A stretch of DNA of 64,000 nt from Chloroflexota bacterium (lineage in GTDB: Bacteria > Chloroflexota > Dehalococcoidia > Tepidiformales > Tepidiformaceae), in NCBI GenBank assembly GCA_016234445.1, contig JACRBT010000007.1:1-64000 (forward strand), read 5' to 3'. The notes below the pieces were generated by a model that was given only the letters and a program-made list of their open reading frames with translations, ran no database searches and had not been told where the DNA came from. This document shows positions 9,058 through 18,743 of this stretch, one piece after another. The translations under genes and the position numbers were made by a program. How positions within the stretch are numbered: the first letter of the stretch is position 1; the number at the start of each line of letters is the position of its first letter.

Positions 9058-10179
9058 ATGCCGAACCCGCACGAGGTCCTCTCCCAGCTCCTTTCCTCCG
9101 CCCAGGCCGACCGCCTCCAGGAAGCCGGCCGCGACAGTTGGGCGAGCGTCAGCCGCGCCCTTTCCGCCTTCCTCGGCGCTGAACTGGGCTTTTCCGGCGT
9201 CGATGGGCGCCTCGTCATGCCCGACGAGATCGCCGGCGAGTTCGAGCAGCCGCACCTTGTCGCCCCCATCGAACTCTCCACCTCGCAGGATCAGACCGCG
9301 ACCGCCTATGCCGTCGCCCCCACCGCCTTCGCCGCCGGCTTCTTCGACTCCGCGGCCGACGACCCGACCGACGAAGAACAGCAGACCATCGTCATCGCCT
9401 CCACGATGCTCGGCCAGGTCGTCCAGGCGCTGAACCGCGAGGTATTCGCGGCTTCCCCGGCCGGTCTCGTCGTCTCCCTCGACGACCTCACCGCCAACAC
9501 CATGCCCACGCTCCTCGGCGTCATGGAAGAGCCGGCCCTCGCCCTCACCGTACAGCTTGATGGCAACCGCGCCCTCCCCATCACCTTGATCTTCCCCGGC
9601 ACGTTCCTCGACATTGTTGCCGGCGCCATGCCCGCCGCCGCGTCGCCGGCCCAAGCGTCCGCCCCGGCCGTCAACGCCGTCGACCCCGCCCTCGGCTTTT
9701 CGCTCACCGCCGACGACCTCGACGGCGCCGAGCTGATCGAGCCCAACGACGTCCCCAGGGCCGCCCCGCCGCCGCTGCGCCCGGCGGCGCCGCCGGTCTT
9801 CCAGCAGCCGCAGGCGCCGCCGCCGCCCCCCGCCCGCGAGCCCACGCCGATCACCGCCGCGACGGCGAACCGGGCCCGCTTCGCCCCCCTCCCCGTCTCC
9901 GAACCCCAGGAAGCCCGGAGCCGGATGGACCTCCTTGCCAACCTCCAGATGAACGTCTCCGTCGAACTGGGGCGGACCGAGATCACCGTCGCCGAAGTCC
10001 TCGGTCTCGGCCCCGGCTCCGTCATCGAACTCGACCGCCTTGCCGGCGAGCCCGTCGACATCCTCGTCAACGAGCGCCTCATCGCCCGCGGTGAGGTCGT
10101 CGTTGTCGACGAGAACTTCGGCGTCCGCGTCGTCGAAGTGGTCCGCCGGGGCGCGGAGCAGGAGGAGCGCGTCAGTTGA
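9058..10179 (+). CDS. fliY: Flagellar switch protein FliN/FliY
   Basis: Switch-complex protein of 373 residues. The C-terminal 75 residues are a clear SpoA/FliN domain ([28 protein letters not shown]). The N-terminal region of about 200 residues is not a FliM domain but resembles the CheC-like part of FliY, with an acidic patch before [18 protein letters not shown] Pro/Ala-rich linker of about 90 residues joins them. No fliM is present in this window. The gene overlaps fliO by TTGA. Confidence 0.85.
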   Translation: MPNPHEVLSQLLSSAQADRLQEAGRDSWASVSRALSAFLGAELGFSGVDGRLVMPDEIAGEFEQPHLVAPIELSTSQDQTATAYAVAPTAFAAGFFDSAADDPTDEEQQTIVIASTMLGQVVQALNREVFAASPAGLVVSLDDLTANTMPTLLGVMEEPALALTVQLDGNRALPITLIFPGTFLDIVAGAMPAAASPAQASAPAVNAVDPALGFSLTADDLDGAELIEPNDVPRAAPPPLRPAAPPVFQQPQAPPPPPAREPTPITAATANRARFAPLPVSEPQEARSRMDLLANLQMNVSVELGRTEITVAEVLGLGPGSVIELDRLAGEPVDILVNERLIARGEVVVVDENFGVRVVEVVRRGAEQEERVS

Positions 10180-10796
10180 ACGCTGCCGCCAACCGCAAGC
10201 GGCTGATCTGGATGGCTGCCCTGGGCGGCGGGCTCCTGCTCGTCCTCCTCGTTGCCAGCCTGGCCGCGCCTTCCGGCAGCTCCGCCCCCGTCACGCCCGT
10301 CATCCGTACAGACGCCGCCGCCGGCCTGCCCGGTGCCACCACGGCCGCCCCCACCGGCACGAACCCCGAAGCAGACCCCGGCTTCAGCCTCGGTGGCGCC
10401 CAGGCCGTTTCCCTCGCCTGGCGCCTGGGACTGGTCGTGATCATCATCGCCGCCTCCATCGCCGGCCTTCGCTGGTGGGCACGCCGCGCTTCCGCCCCCC
10501 GCAGCACCAGCGGCTTCCTCAAGGTCGTCGACACCCTCGCCATCGGCAGTGGACGGACTGTCCACCTCGTCGCCCTCGGCGAACGCGTCATCGTCGTCGG
10601 CGCCACCGCCCAGAACCTCAGCCTCCTTGGCGAACTCAGCGAGGACGAGGCCGGGACCGTCCACGTCGCCCGCCCCGCCTCCGCCCCCCAGAGCCTCTCC
10701 GGCTTCGCCAGCGACCTCTTCGAGTCGATTCGCCGCGAGCGCCGCGCCCCAACCGCGCGCGTCGAAGCCGTCATCGGCGGAGGCGACTACTCGTGA
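10176..10796 (+). CDS. fliO: Flagellar biosynthetic protein FliO
   Basis: A 206-residue membrane protein with helices near 10-30 and 86-104. The segment after the second helix ([30 protein letters not shown]) is the FliO core that assists export-gate assembly. The start is TTG, which overlaps the upstream stop codon; fliP overlaps its end by 4 bp (GTGA). Confidence 0.85.
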   Translation: MNAAANRKRLIWMAALGGGLLLVLLVASLAAPSGSSAPVTPVIRTDAAAGLPGATTAAPTGTNPEADPGFSLGGAQAVSLAWRLGLVVIIIAASIAGLRWWARRASAPRSTSGFLKVVDTLAIGSGRTVHLVALGERVIVVGATAQNLSLLGELSEDEAGTVHVARPASAPQSLSGFASDLFESIRRERRAPTARVEAVIGGGDYS

Positions 10797-11560
10797 CCAG
10801 GAGGCTCCGTTCCCGCCGGGTTGTCGTGCTGGCGCTGCTCGTCCTCGGCGGCGTCCTCCTCTCGTCCTGCGCCACCGACCCGGCCGCGGCCCAGCCAACC
10901 GCCGGCGGCGTCCCCGACCCCAACAACCCCCAGAACGTCTCTGCCGCCCTCCAGATCCTCGTCCTCGTGACCGTCGTCTCCCTCGCCCCCGCCATCCTCG
11001 TGATGGTCACTTCCTTCACCCGCGTCATCGTCGTCCTCTCGCTTGTCCGCAACGCCGTCGGCATCCCTCAGCTGCCGCCCAACCAGGTCCTCATCGGCCT
11101 CGCCCTCTTCCTCACCGTCTTCGTCATGGCCCCGGTTATCAAGACGATCAAGGAAGACGCCGTCGACCCGTACATGAACGGCACCATCGGCCAGCAGGAA
11201 GCCTTCGACCGCGGCGAACAGCCCCTCCGCGCCTTCATGCTCAAGCAGACCCGCGAACAGGACCTCGCCCTCTTCCTCAAGCTCAGCAAGTCCGAAAAGC
11301 CCGAGACGATCGACAACGTCCCCACCTACGTCATCGTCCCCGCCTTCACCATCTCGGAGCTCAAGACGGCCTTCCAGATGGGCTTCATCATGTTCATCCC
11401 CTTCCTCATCATCGACCTCGTCGTCTCATCCGCCCTCCTCAGCATGGGCATGATGATGCTCCCCCCGGTCGTCGTCTCGCTGCCCTTCAAGATCCTCCTC
11501 TTCGTCCTCGTCGACGGTTGGTACCTGATCATCGGGTCGCTCGTGGGGAGCTTCAATTGA
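10793..11560 (+). CDS. fliP: Flagellar type III export gate protein FliP
   Basis: Export-gate subunit of 255 residues. The signal peptide is followed by the conserved family core (LVTVVSLAPAILVMVTSFTR, LRAFMLKQTREQDLALFLKL, LKTAFQMGFIMFIPFLIIDL). Four membrane helices follow. The N-terminal signal ends in a lipobox-like LLSSC with Cys26, which is unusual for FliP. GTG start inside a 4-bp overlap with fliO. Confidence 0.95.
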   Translation: MTRRLRSRRVVVLALLVLGGVLLSSCATDPAAAQPTAGGVPDPNNPQNVSAALQILVLVTVVSLAPAILVMVTSFTRVIVVLSLVRNAVGIPQLPPNQVLIGLALFLTVFVMAPVIKTIKEDAVDPYMNGTIGQQEAFDRGEQPLRAFMLKQTREQDLALFLKLSKSEKPETIDNVPTYVIVPAFTISELKTAFQMGFIMFIPFLIIDLVVSSALLSMGMMMLPPVVVSLPFKILLFVLVDGWYLIIGSLVGSFN

Positions 11561-11576
11561 GCGCCGGAGGTGCACG

Positions 11577-11846
11577 GTGAACGAAGCCGTCGTCCTCGGG
11601 CTCGCCCGCGAGTCGCTCATGGTCGCCCTCCTCGTGGGCGCCCCCATCCTCGGCATCAGCCTCGTCATCGGCGTTGTCGTCAGCATCTTCCAGGCCGTGA
11701 CCCAGGTGAACGAAATGACCCTCACCTTCGTCCCCAAGCTCATCGGCGTCTTCGTCGCCATGCTCATCTTCGGCCCCTGGATGCTCGAGACCCTCCTCAA
11801 CTTCTCCGCCGGCCTCTTCGCAAACATGGGCGCGTACGGGCGATAG
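11577..11846 (+). CDS. fliQ: Flagellar export gate protein FliQ
   Basis: An 89-residue two-helix protein with the family pattern (LVGAPILGISLVIGVVVSIFQ, then TLTFVPKLIGVF). It forms the export gate with FliP and FliR. GTG start with ribosome-binding site CCGGAGG. Confidence 0.92.
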   Translation: MNEAVVLGLARESLMVALLVGAPILGISLVIGVVVSIFQAVTQVNEMTLTFVPKLIGVFVAMLIFGPWMLETLLNFSAGLFANMGAYGR

Positions 11847-11859
11847 GGGGCGAATCCAG

Positions 11860-12630
11860 ATGCAGCTCTCGCCCGCCCTGACCCTCGCCTTCGTCCTCAT
11901 CCTCGTGCGGACGTCGAGCATGCTCGTCTCCGCCCCCCTCCTCAGCCACCGCGGCATCCCGTCCTACACGAAGGTGGGCTTCGCCGTCGTCATCTCGCTC
12001 GTCCTGGTCCCGCTCACCCAGGACCACGCCCCCGAACCCCCCGCGAACTTCATCGCCCTCGCCGAGGCGGTCGTCCGCGAAACCCTCTTCGGCCTCGGGC
12101 TCGGCCTCGCCATGAACATCGTCTTCATCGGCATGTCCGCGGCCTCCCATCTCGTCGGGGTCCAGGTCGGCTTCGGGCTTGGGGGCGTCCTCAACCCTCT
12201 CACCGGCGCCGAAGCCGGTGCCCTCGACCAGTTCTACATGGTCCTCGCCACCCTCGTCTTCTTCACCATCAACGGCCACTACCTCGTCATCACTGCCCTT
12301 TCGGAAACGATGGTCGCCGTCCCCCTTGGCACCTTCGATCCGTTCGGCATCACCCCCTCCGGGATCACCGCGCTCATGGCCGGCCTCACGGTGACCGCGC
12401 TCCGCGTCGCCATGCCCGTGATGGTCGCCCTCTTCCTGGCCGACTTCGGCATGGGCCTCGTCGCCCGCACCGTCCCCCAGATGAACATCCTCATGGTCGG
12501 CCTCCCGCTCAAGGTCGGGGTCGGCCTCCTCGTCCTCGTGGCCGCCCTCCCCATGACCATGCAGGTCATGAACGGCGTTGTCGGCTCCTCCCTCGCCGGC
12601 TCAAGCGAAACCCTCCTGGGGGCGCGCTAG
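11860..12630 (+). CDS. fliR: Flagellar export gate protein FliR
   Basis: A 256-residue integral membrane protein with about six helices and the typical FliR opening (LTLAFVLILVRTSSMLVSAP). The conserved glycine-rich middle (VGVQVGFGLGGVLNPLTGAE) is present. It is immediately followed by flhB with no gap, which fits the FliR-FlhB functional pair. Confidence 0.93.
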   Translation: MQLSPALTLAFVLILVRTSSMLVSAPLLSHRGIPSYTKVGFAVVISLVLVPLTQDHAPEPPANFIALAEAVVRETLFGLGLGLAMNIVFIGMSAASHLVGVQVGFGLGGVLNPLTGAEAGALDQFYMVLATLVFFTINGHYLVITALSETMVAVPLGTFDPFGITPSGITALMAGLTVTALRVAMPVMVALFLADFGMGLVARTVPQMNILMVGLPLKVGVGLLVLVAALPMTMQVMNGVVGSSLAGSSETLLGAR

Positions 12631-13710
12631 ATGGCGAGCGAACGGACTGAGGCGCCGACGCCAAAACGGCTGCATGACGCCCGCCAGAAGGGAAACGTCA
12701 GCCGCAGCCAGGAACTCGTCTCCGCGGGAGCCCTCCTTGCCGCCCTCATTGGCCTTCGCCTCGCCGGCCCCGGCATCTGGGAAGACCTCGCCGTAATCAT
12801 GCGCGAAGGTCTCCAGCAGCCGGTCAACGAGGAGCTCACCCCGTCGTCCGCGCTCGGCCTGGGCCAGCACGCCGCCGCCCAGGGGATGCTGGCCCTCGCC
12901 CCTCTCCTCGCCATCGTCGTCCTCGCCGGCGTGGTCCTGAACGTCGCCCAGACCGGCCTCGTCCTCTCTGGCGCTGGCCTCTCCCCCAAGTTCTCCCGCG
13001 TGAACCCGGCCGCCGGCATGAAGCGGCTCCTCGGCATGGACGGCCTCGTAAACCTCGGCAAGGCCGTCGCCAAGATGGCGATCGTCGCTGTTGTCGTCTG
13101 GATGACTATGTCCGCCCAGCTCGCCGAAATCGCCGCCCTCGGGCAGCTCTCCATCGGCGCCGCAACCGCCCGCGCGGCTCAGTTCTCCTTCGACGTCGGC
13201 CTCCGCGCCGCCATCGTCCTCCTCGTCCTCGCCGCCCTCGACTACGGCTGGCAGCGCCGCCGCTACCTCCAGCAACTCCGCATGACGAAGGAAGAGGTCC
13301 GCCAGGAACTGAAGGAAAGCGACGGCGACCCCCAGATCAAGGCCGCCATCCGCCGCCGCCGCCAGTCCCTCCTCAACCGCATGATCGCCGCCGTCCCCAA
13401 AGCCGACGTCGTCGTCACGAACCCGACCCACTACGCCGTCGCCCTCCAGTACGACCCGCTCGCCATGGGCGCCCCCATCGTCATCGCCAAGGGCGAACGG
13501 CTCGTCGCCCAGCGGATCAAGGAAGTCGCCCGCAAGGCCGGCGTCCCCGTGCTCGAAGAGCCGCCGCTCGCCCGGGCCCTCTATGCCGCCGTGCCAATCG
13601 GCCATCCGGTCCCGGCCAACCTCTACCGTGCCGTCGCCGAGGTCCTCGCCTGGGTCTATTCGCTGCGCGCCCGCACCCGGCGGGCACCAGCATGGCAGGG
13701 GGCGAAGTAA
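12631..13710 (+). CDS. flhB: Flagellar export switch protein FlhB
   Basis: A 359-residue substrate-specificity switch protein. The start (ERTEAPTPKRLHDARQKGNV) is diagnostic. Four membrane helices precede the cytoplasmic domain, where Asn264-Pro-Thr-His is the autocleavage site that switches export from hook to filament proteins. It begins at the base after the fliR stop codon and is followed by flhA after 3 nt. Confidence 0.95.
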   Translation: MASERTEAPTPKRLHDARQKGNVSRSQELVSAGALLAALIGLRLAGPGIWEDLAVIMREGLQQPVNEELTPSSALGLGQHAAAQGMLALAPLLAIVVLAGVVLNVAQTGLVLSGAGLSPKFSRVNPAAGMKRLLGMDGLVNLGKAVAKMAIVAVVVWMTMSAQLAEIAALGQLSIGAATARAAQFSFDVGLRAAIVLLVLAALDYGWQRRRYLQQLRMTKEEVRQELKESDGDPQIKAAIRRRRQSLLNRMIAAVPKADVVVTNPTHYAVALQYDPLAMGAPIVIAKGERLVAQRIKEVARKAGVPVLEEPPLARALYAAVPIGHPVPANLYRAVAEVLAWVYSLRARTRRAPAWQGAK

Positions 13711-13713
13711 GCC

Positions 13714-15828
13714 ATGGCCCTGAACGCCGCCGCCGCGCCACGACCCACCGGCTGGGGACGCCTCCTCGGCCAGACCGACGTCCTCCTCGCCGTTGGCATC
13801 ATGACCATCGTCGGGATGATGATCATCCCCCTCCCGCCGGCGCTCCTCGACCTCCTCCTCACGGTCAACATCGCCGTCTCGGTGACCATCCTCCTCGTCG
13901 CGATCTACACCGACGACGCAATGAAGTTCTCCGTCTTCCCCTCCCTCCTCCTGATCACCACCCTCTTCCGCCTTGCCCTCAACGTCTCCACCTCCAGGCT
14001 CATCCTCCTCCACGCCGATGCCGGCAGCGTCGTCGACTCGTTCGGCGGGTTCGTCGTCGGCGGGAACCTGGTCGTCGGCCTCGTCGTCTTCCTCATCCTC
14101 GTCGTCATCCAGTTCGTCGTCATCACCAACGGCGCGGGCCGCGTCGCGGAAGTCGCCGCTCGCTTCACCCTCGACGCCATGCCCGGCAAGCAAATGGCCA
14201 TCGACGCCGACCTCAACGCCGGCCTCATCGACGAAAACCAGGCCCGCGATCGCCGCCGCGCCATCGGCGAAGAGGCCGACTTCTACGGCGCGATGGACGG
14301 CGCCAGCAAGTTCGTCAAAGGCGACGCGATCGCCGGCATCGTCATCATCATCGTGAACATCATGGGCGGTCTCGCCATCGGCGTCCTCCAGCAGGGCATG
14401 GGCCCGAGCGAAGCGCTGGGCACCTTCGCCCGCCTCACCGTCGGCGATGGCCTCGTCTCGCAGCTCCCCGCGCTGCTCATCAGCACGGCCACGGGCATCA
14501 TCGTGACCCGCGCCGGCGGGACGTCGAACCTCGGTGCCCAGGTCTTCGGCCAGCTCACCAGCCAGTCCCGGCCCCTCTTCGTCGCCGGCAGCATGCTCGC
14601 CGTCTTCGCGGTGATGCCAGGCCTGCCAAAGCTCCCCTTCTTCGCCGTCGCCGGCATGGCCCTCGCCGGAGGCTATCTGATCCGGCGCTCGAATGCTGCC
14701 GAGGCGCTTGCCGCCCGAACCCCCGCCGCCACCGAGGCCCGCGAACCAGACCAGCTCGGCCCCCAGCAGGTCATCCAGATGATGAGCCTCGACCCCCTCG
14801 AGATTGAGGTCGGCTACGGCCTCATCCCCATCGTCGACGAGCAGGCCGGCGGCGGCCTTCTTCGCCGGATCACCATGATCCGCCGCCAGGTCGCCCTCGA
14901 CCTTGGCCTCGTCCTCCCGACAGTCCGCGTCCGCGACAACCTCCAGCACGCGCCCAACACCTACGTCGTCAAGCTCCGTGGCGTCGAGATCGCCCGCGGC
15001 AGCCTCACCCCCGGCCACTTCCTCGCCATGGACCCCGGTACCGCCGAGGGCGACGTCCCCGGCGTCGAGACCCGCGAACCCGCCTTCGGTCTCCCCGCCC
15101 GCTGGATCGCCCCCGTCCACCGCGAGCGCGCCGAGCTCCTCGGATACACCGTCGTGGACGACGAATCGGTCCTGGCCACCCACCTCACCGAACTCGTTAA
15201 GCGCTTCGCCCCCGACCTCCTCAGCCGCCAGGACACCCAGAACCTCCTCGAGAACCTGCGTGTCGAATACCCCGCGCTCGTCGAAGACCTTGTCCCCGCG
15301 ACCCTCACCGTCGGCGAGGTCCAGGAGGTCCTCCAGAACCTGCTCAGCGAACGGGTCTCCGTCCGCGACCTTGTCACCATCTGCCAGTCGCTCGCCACCC
15401 ACGCCCGGGTCACCAGGGACATCGACCTCCTGACCGAATACACCCGCGCCGCCCTCGCCCGCCAGATCGCCCGCCAGTACAGCGACGACGACGCCAACAT
15501 GATGGTCATCACGGTCGGCCCTCGCACCGAAGACGAAATCGCCAACTCCATCCAGCAGACCGAACGCGGCAACGCCGTCGCCCTCTCCCCGTGGCAGACT
15601 CAGCGCCTCCTCGCCGCCGTCTCTACCGAAGTCGAGCGCGCCGCCGGCATGGGGCGCGATCCCGTCATCCTCTGTTCGTCACGAATTCGCCTTGCCCTCA
15701 GGCGGTTGCTCGAACGCCGTCTGCCCAACGTCGTCGTCCTCTCCTTCTCCGAAATCACGTCCCAAACATCCGTCGAAGCGGTAGGAAACATCGAGGTGAC
15801 CAGTGGAAACGAAGCGGTTCATCGGTAG
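13714..15828 (+). CDS. flhA: Flagellar export apparatus protein FlhA
   Basis: A 704-residue export-gate ATPase partner. The N-terminal third has about seven to eight helices; the FHIPEP signature (RFTLDAMPGKQMAIDADLNA) starts at residue 150. The cytoplasmic C-terminal half binds chaperone-substrate complexes. The length matches the family. Its end overlaps the flhF-like start by 26 bp. Confidence 0.95.
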   Translation: MALNAAAAPRPTGWGRLLGQTDVLLAVGIMTIVGMMIIPLPPALLDLLLTVNIAVSVTILLVAIYTDDAMKFSVFPSLLLITTLFRLALNVSTSRLILLHADAGSVVDSFGGFVVGGNLVVGLVVFLILVVIQFVVITNGAGRVAEVAARFTLDAMPGKQMAIDADLNAGLIDENQARDRRRAIGEEADFYGAMDGASKFVKGDAIAGIVIIIVNIMGGLAIGVLQQGMGPSEALGTFARLTVGDGLVSQLPALLISTATGIIVTRAGGTSNLGAQVFGQLTSQSRPLFVAGSMLAVFAVMPGLPKLPFFAVAGMALAGGYLIRRSNAAEALAARTPAATEAREPDQLGPQQVIQMMSLDPLEIEVGYGLIPIVDEQAGGGLLRRITMIRRQVALDLGLVLPTVRVRDNLQHAPNTYVVKLRGVEIARGSLTPGHFLAMDPGTAEGDVPGVETREPAFGLPARWIAPVHRERAELLGYTVVDDESVLATHLTELVKRFAPDLLSRQDTQNLLENLRVEYPALVEDLVPATLTVGEVQEVLQNLLSERVSVRDLVTICQSLATHARVTRDIDLLTEYTRAALARQIARQYSDDDANMMVITVGPRTEDEIANSIQQTERGNAVALSPWQTQRLLAAVSTEVERAAGMGRDPVILCSSRIRLALRRLLERRLPNVVVLSFSEITSQTSVEAVGNIEVTSGNEAVHR

Positions 15829-17059
15829 CGACATGGCCCGGCTTTACGATCGCATCCGGGCCCAGTTCGGGTCGGGCGCCGTCATCATCGGGACCAGGAC
15901 CCTTGCCCGCCCCGGCGCGGCCCCGCTCGTCGAGATCATCGCCGGCCCTGCCGGTTCCGAAGGCGAATCTGGCCTCGCCCTCGACCTCCAGTGGTCGATG
16001 CTCGGTGGCGCTCTCAGCCGCCTTGAAGGCGAACGCGGCCCCGCCACCGTCGCCGACCTCGAAGAACTCGCTTCCCGCGATCCCGGCCGGTTCGCCCCCC
16101 TCGACGGGGCCCCGGCCGCACCCCCCGACTGGCTCCGTGGCTTCGTCGACATCGAAAAGGCGCCCGCGCCACCCCGCTCGCCCGCCGCCCGCCGCGTCAT
16201 CCCAACCGTGCCTGAACCGGACACCGTTGTTCCCCCCGCGAACGACTGGACGCGCGCCCCGAGGCCGATGTTCGCCCGGAGGGACTCCACCACCATGCCT
16301 GAGCCGCCGAATCCAGGCGGGCTGGCGGCCGCGCTTCGCGCGCGCGGGTTCACGGAAGGTGCAGTCCTCGCCGTCACCACCAGCGCGCCTTTCGAACGAG
16401 ACCCTGCCCGCGCGGTCGCCGCCGCCCTTGCCGCCCTCGAAGTCTCCTACCCCGAGGAGGGCGAAACCGCCGTCATCACCATCGAGGGCGCGCCCGCCAG
16501 CGGCCGCACGACTGCCCTCGTCCGCATGGCCCTCGACTGCGCCGACTCCGGCCGCGCCGCCGTCCTCGTCGCCGCTGACCGCACCCGCATCGCCGCCCGC
16601 GAACAGGTTCACAGCTACGCCAGCGCCCTCGGCATCCACGTAGAGGACTCCTTCGAGGCAGGCCAGCTCCAGGACATCGCCCGGAACCTCCCGCCCGGGG
16701 CCTGTCTCTTCGCCGACGTCCCGGCCGGTTCGCCTGCGCCCCTGGCCGGCCCCGGCATCAGCCACCTTCGCTTCGTTGCCCTCCCCGCCCATTGGCAGCA
16801 GAACGCCCTCGCCCGCGCCCTCGCGAACCTGCCTCTCTCCACCTTCGCCGGGAGCGTCATCACCTTCAGCGACCTCGCCCCCGACCTCGCGCCCGTCATC
16901 TCCACCGCGCTCGACCTTCGCGTGGGGATGGCCTTCCTCTCCTCCGGCCGTGATGTCTCCACCGGGGTGGCCCCCGCGGACCCCGTCACACTCGCATCAG
17001 GGATCTTCGCAGCCATGACAGGGGAGGCCACGAATGGGACAGCCAGAGCCACAGCGTAA
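15803..17059 (+). CDS. FlhF-like protein with degenerate GTPase motifs
   Basis: A 418-residue protein at the flhF position directly after flhA. The start (VETKRFIGSDMARLYDRIRA, then GSGAVIIGTRTL) and the C-terminal SRP-like NG region (VLVAADRTRIAAREQVHSYA) identify FlhF. The nucleotide-binding motifs are altered: Walker A reads GAPASGRTT with Arg235 instead of Lys, the DTAG motif is replaced by a DVPAG-type stretch, and no TKxD is visible. It is probably a weak or inactive GTPase that keeps a placement role. GTG start at 15803. Confidence 0.75.
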   Translation: METKRFIGSDMARLYDRIRAQFGSGAVIIGTRTLARPGAAPLVEIIAGPAGSEGESGLALDLQWSMLGGALSRLEGERGPATVADLEELASRDPGRFAPLDGAPAAPPDWLRGFVDIEKAPAPPRSPAARRVIPTVPEPDTVVPPANDWTRAPRPMFARRDSTTMPEPPNPGGLAAALRARGFTEGAVLAVTTSAPFERDPARAVAAALAALEVSYPEEGETAVITIEGAPASGRTTALVRMALDCADSGRAAVLVAADRTRIAAREQVHSYASALGIHVEDSFEAGQLQDIARNLPPGACLFADVPAGSPAPLAGPGISHLRFVALPAHWQQNALARALANLPLSTFAGSVITFSDLAPDLAPVISTALDLRVGMAFLSSGRDVSTGVAPADPVTLASGIFAAMTGEATNGTARATA

Positions 17060-17726
17060 GAATCCCTATAGCGCCGAGGGCCTCTGCCCCGGCATCACGC
17101 TGCGGATGGAGGTGGCGGTGGGCAACCAGGTGGAGTCCTACGTCACGAAGGTGGAAACCGTCACCGGCACCGCCATCGGAGTCCTTCCCGCCATGGAGCG
17201 GCTGGAAGTGCGCCTGCTCGCCCCGGGTACGATCGTCCACGCCTCGTACACCGCCGCCCGCAAGCGCTTCCGCTTCATCACCGAAGTCACCGGCCGCAAC
17301 CTCGACGGCACCATCCAGTACCTCCTCCCGCCGGCGACCATCGAATCCTCCGAACGCCGGAGCTCGTTCCGCCTGGAAGCCGCGCTTCGGCCACAGTCCC
17401 TCTATCGCCTCGTCGTCGATCCCACCCGCGACGACGTCGCTCAGGACTTCGAAGGCACCATCGTCGACCTCTCCGAGGGCGGGGTCTGCGTGAGCACGCG
17501 GGAAGCCGCCGTCGTTGGCGAACGCCTCGGGTTCCAGGTCGAGCTCCCCCAGGCCGGCCTCCTTCACGCCCGGGTCCGAGTCGCCGAGGCTGATGCCCCT
17601 CGCCCGCCGCGCCGGAACTGGCGCCTCCATTGTCTCTTCCTCGACCTCTCGCCCTCTAACCGTGATCGCATCGCCCGCTACCTGATGCGCCGCCAGCTCG
17701 AATTGCGGAGGCGCGGACAGATATGA
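17034..17726 (+). CDS. PilZ-domain flagellar brake protein (YcgR-like)
   Basis: A 230-residue protein with an N-terminal YcgR-N-type beta domain and a C-terminal PilZ domain. The c-di-GMP contacts are present: RRSSFR near residue 105 and DLSEGGV near 144. In other bacteria such proteins slow the motor when c-di-GMP is high. It overlaps the flhF-like gene by 26 bp and the next gene by 4 bp, so it is part of the motility operon. Confidence 0.85.
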   Translation: MGQPEPQRKNPYSAEGLCPGITLRMEVAVGNQVESYVTKVETVTGTAIGVLPAMERLEVRLLAPGTIVHASYTAARKRFRFITEVTGRNLDGTIQYLLPPATIESSERRSSFRLEAALRPQSLYRLVVDPTRDDVAQDFEGTIVDLSEGGVCVSTREAAVVGERLGFQVELPQAGLLHARVRVAEADAPRPPRRNWRLHCLFLDLSPSNRDRIARYLMRRQLELRRRGQI

Positions 17727-17971
17727 CCTTCCCGCCCTTCGCCGTCGCCCGCTACGGGGTTTACGTCGCCGTCGCCATCGCCGCGATCAGTGTCTGGCTC
17801 GGCCACCAGGCCGGCGCCTCGCTCGACTGGGCCGTCATGCGCGCCGTCTTCTTCTTCGTCATCGTCGCTGCCCTCGGTTTCGCCGCCGAAGCAGTCCTCA
17901 CCGTCGGCTATCAGCCCCGGCCACGGCGTGCCGCCAATCCTTCAACCGACCAGGAGACCCATGATGCGTAG
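17723..17971 (+). CDS. Small two-helix membrane protein of unknown function
   Basis: An 82-residue protein with two predicted membrane helices (about 8-26 and 38-64) and a short basic/polar tail. It overlaps the PilZ gene by ATGA and precedes the sigma-28 gene by 20 nt. I do not recognise a family; its position suggests a motility role. Confidence 0.7.
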   Translation: MTFPPFAVARYGVYVAVAIAAISVWLGHQAGASLDWAVMRAVFFFVIVAALGFAAEAVLTVGYQPRPRRAANPSTDQETHDA

Positions 17972-17991
17972 CTCAACCCCGGAGGCTCGCT

Positions 17992-18732
17992 GTGTCCGCT
18001 GCTGAAGCCCGAGTCAGCCTCCTCGATGACCGCGATGCTGCCATCCGCCAGTACGCCCCCCTCGTCAAGTACGTCGTGGGGCGGCTCGCCATTGGCCTCC
18101 CCGCCATCCTCGACTACGAAGACATCCTCAGCTACGGCACCATCGGCCTCATCGAGGCCCTCGACCGTTTCGACGACAGCAAGGGCGTCAAGTTCGAAAC
18201 CTATGCCATCAGCCGCATCCGGGGGGCGATCATCGACGCCCTTCGCTCCCTTGATCGCCTCCCCCGGTCCGTCCGCCAGAAGGCCCGCCGCCTCGAACAG
18301 GTCACCGTCGCGCTCACCGCAGACCTCGGCCGCGAACCCACCGACGCCGAGCTCGCCGCTGGCATGGGGATGACCCGCGAGGTCTACAACCAGACCCTCA
18401 TCGACTCGAGCTGGGTCACCGTCTCCCTCGACGGCCTCCTCGACCGCGACGAAAACTCCGACGGCGCCGCCGCCACCGAGCTCCCCGCCGACCCCAACGA
18501 AGAAGACTTCACCCGGCGCATGGAGAAGCGCCAGATGCTCGAAGCCCTCACCGGCGCGGTCAAGTCCCTTCCCGAACGCGAATGGCTCATCGTCAGCCTC
18601 TACTACCGCGACGAGATGACGATGAAGGAAATCGCCCAGATCCTCGACATCTCCGAGTCCCGCGTGTGCCAGCTCCACGGCCGCGCCCTCGGCCGCCTGC
18701 GCGCCCGCCTCGCCCGCGACCGGGCCGCGTGA
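17992..18732 (+). CDS. fliA: Flagellar sigma factor, sigma-28 (FliA/WhiG) family
   Basis: A 246-residue sigma factor without region 1.1. Region 2 (YAPLVKYVVGRLAIGLPAIL, then GLIEALDRFD), region 3 (SLDRLPRSVRQKARRLEQ) and region 4 (LPEREWLIVSLYYRDEMTMK) are in order. It should transcribe the late flagellar genes, including the three flagellin promoters in this window that share GCGATAAC. Two FlgM-type anti-sigma genes are nearby. GTG start with GGAGG upstream. Confidence 0.93.
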   Translation: MSAAEARVSLLDDRDAAIRQYAPLVKYVVGRLAIGLPAILDYEDILSYGTIGLIEALDRFDDSKGVKFETYAISRIRGAIIDALRSLDRLPRSVRQKARRLEQVTVALTADLGREPTDAELAAGMGMTREVYNQTLIDSSWVTVSLDGLLDRDENSDGAAATELPADPNEEDFTRRMEKRQMLEALTGAVKSLPEREWLIVSLYYRDEMTMKEIAQILDISESRVCQLHGRALGRLRARLARDRAA

Positions 18733-18743
18733 GGAGCCTCGAC

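Noticed and set aside
12601-15402. 933-codon open frame on the minus strand
   Set aside because: It mirrors flhB and flhA, which carry clear family motifs; its Gly/Asp/Glu-rich content is the usual antisense shadow.
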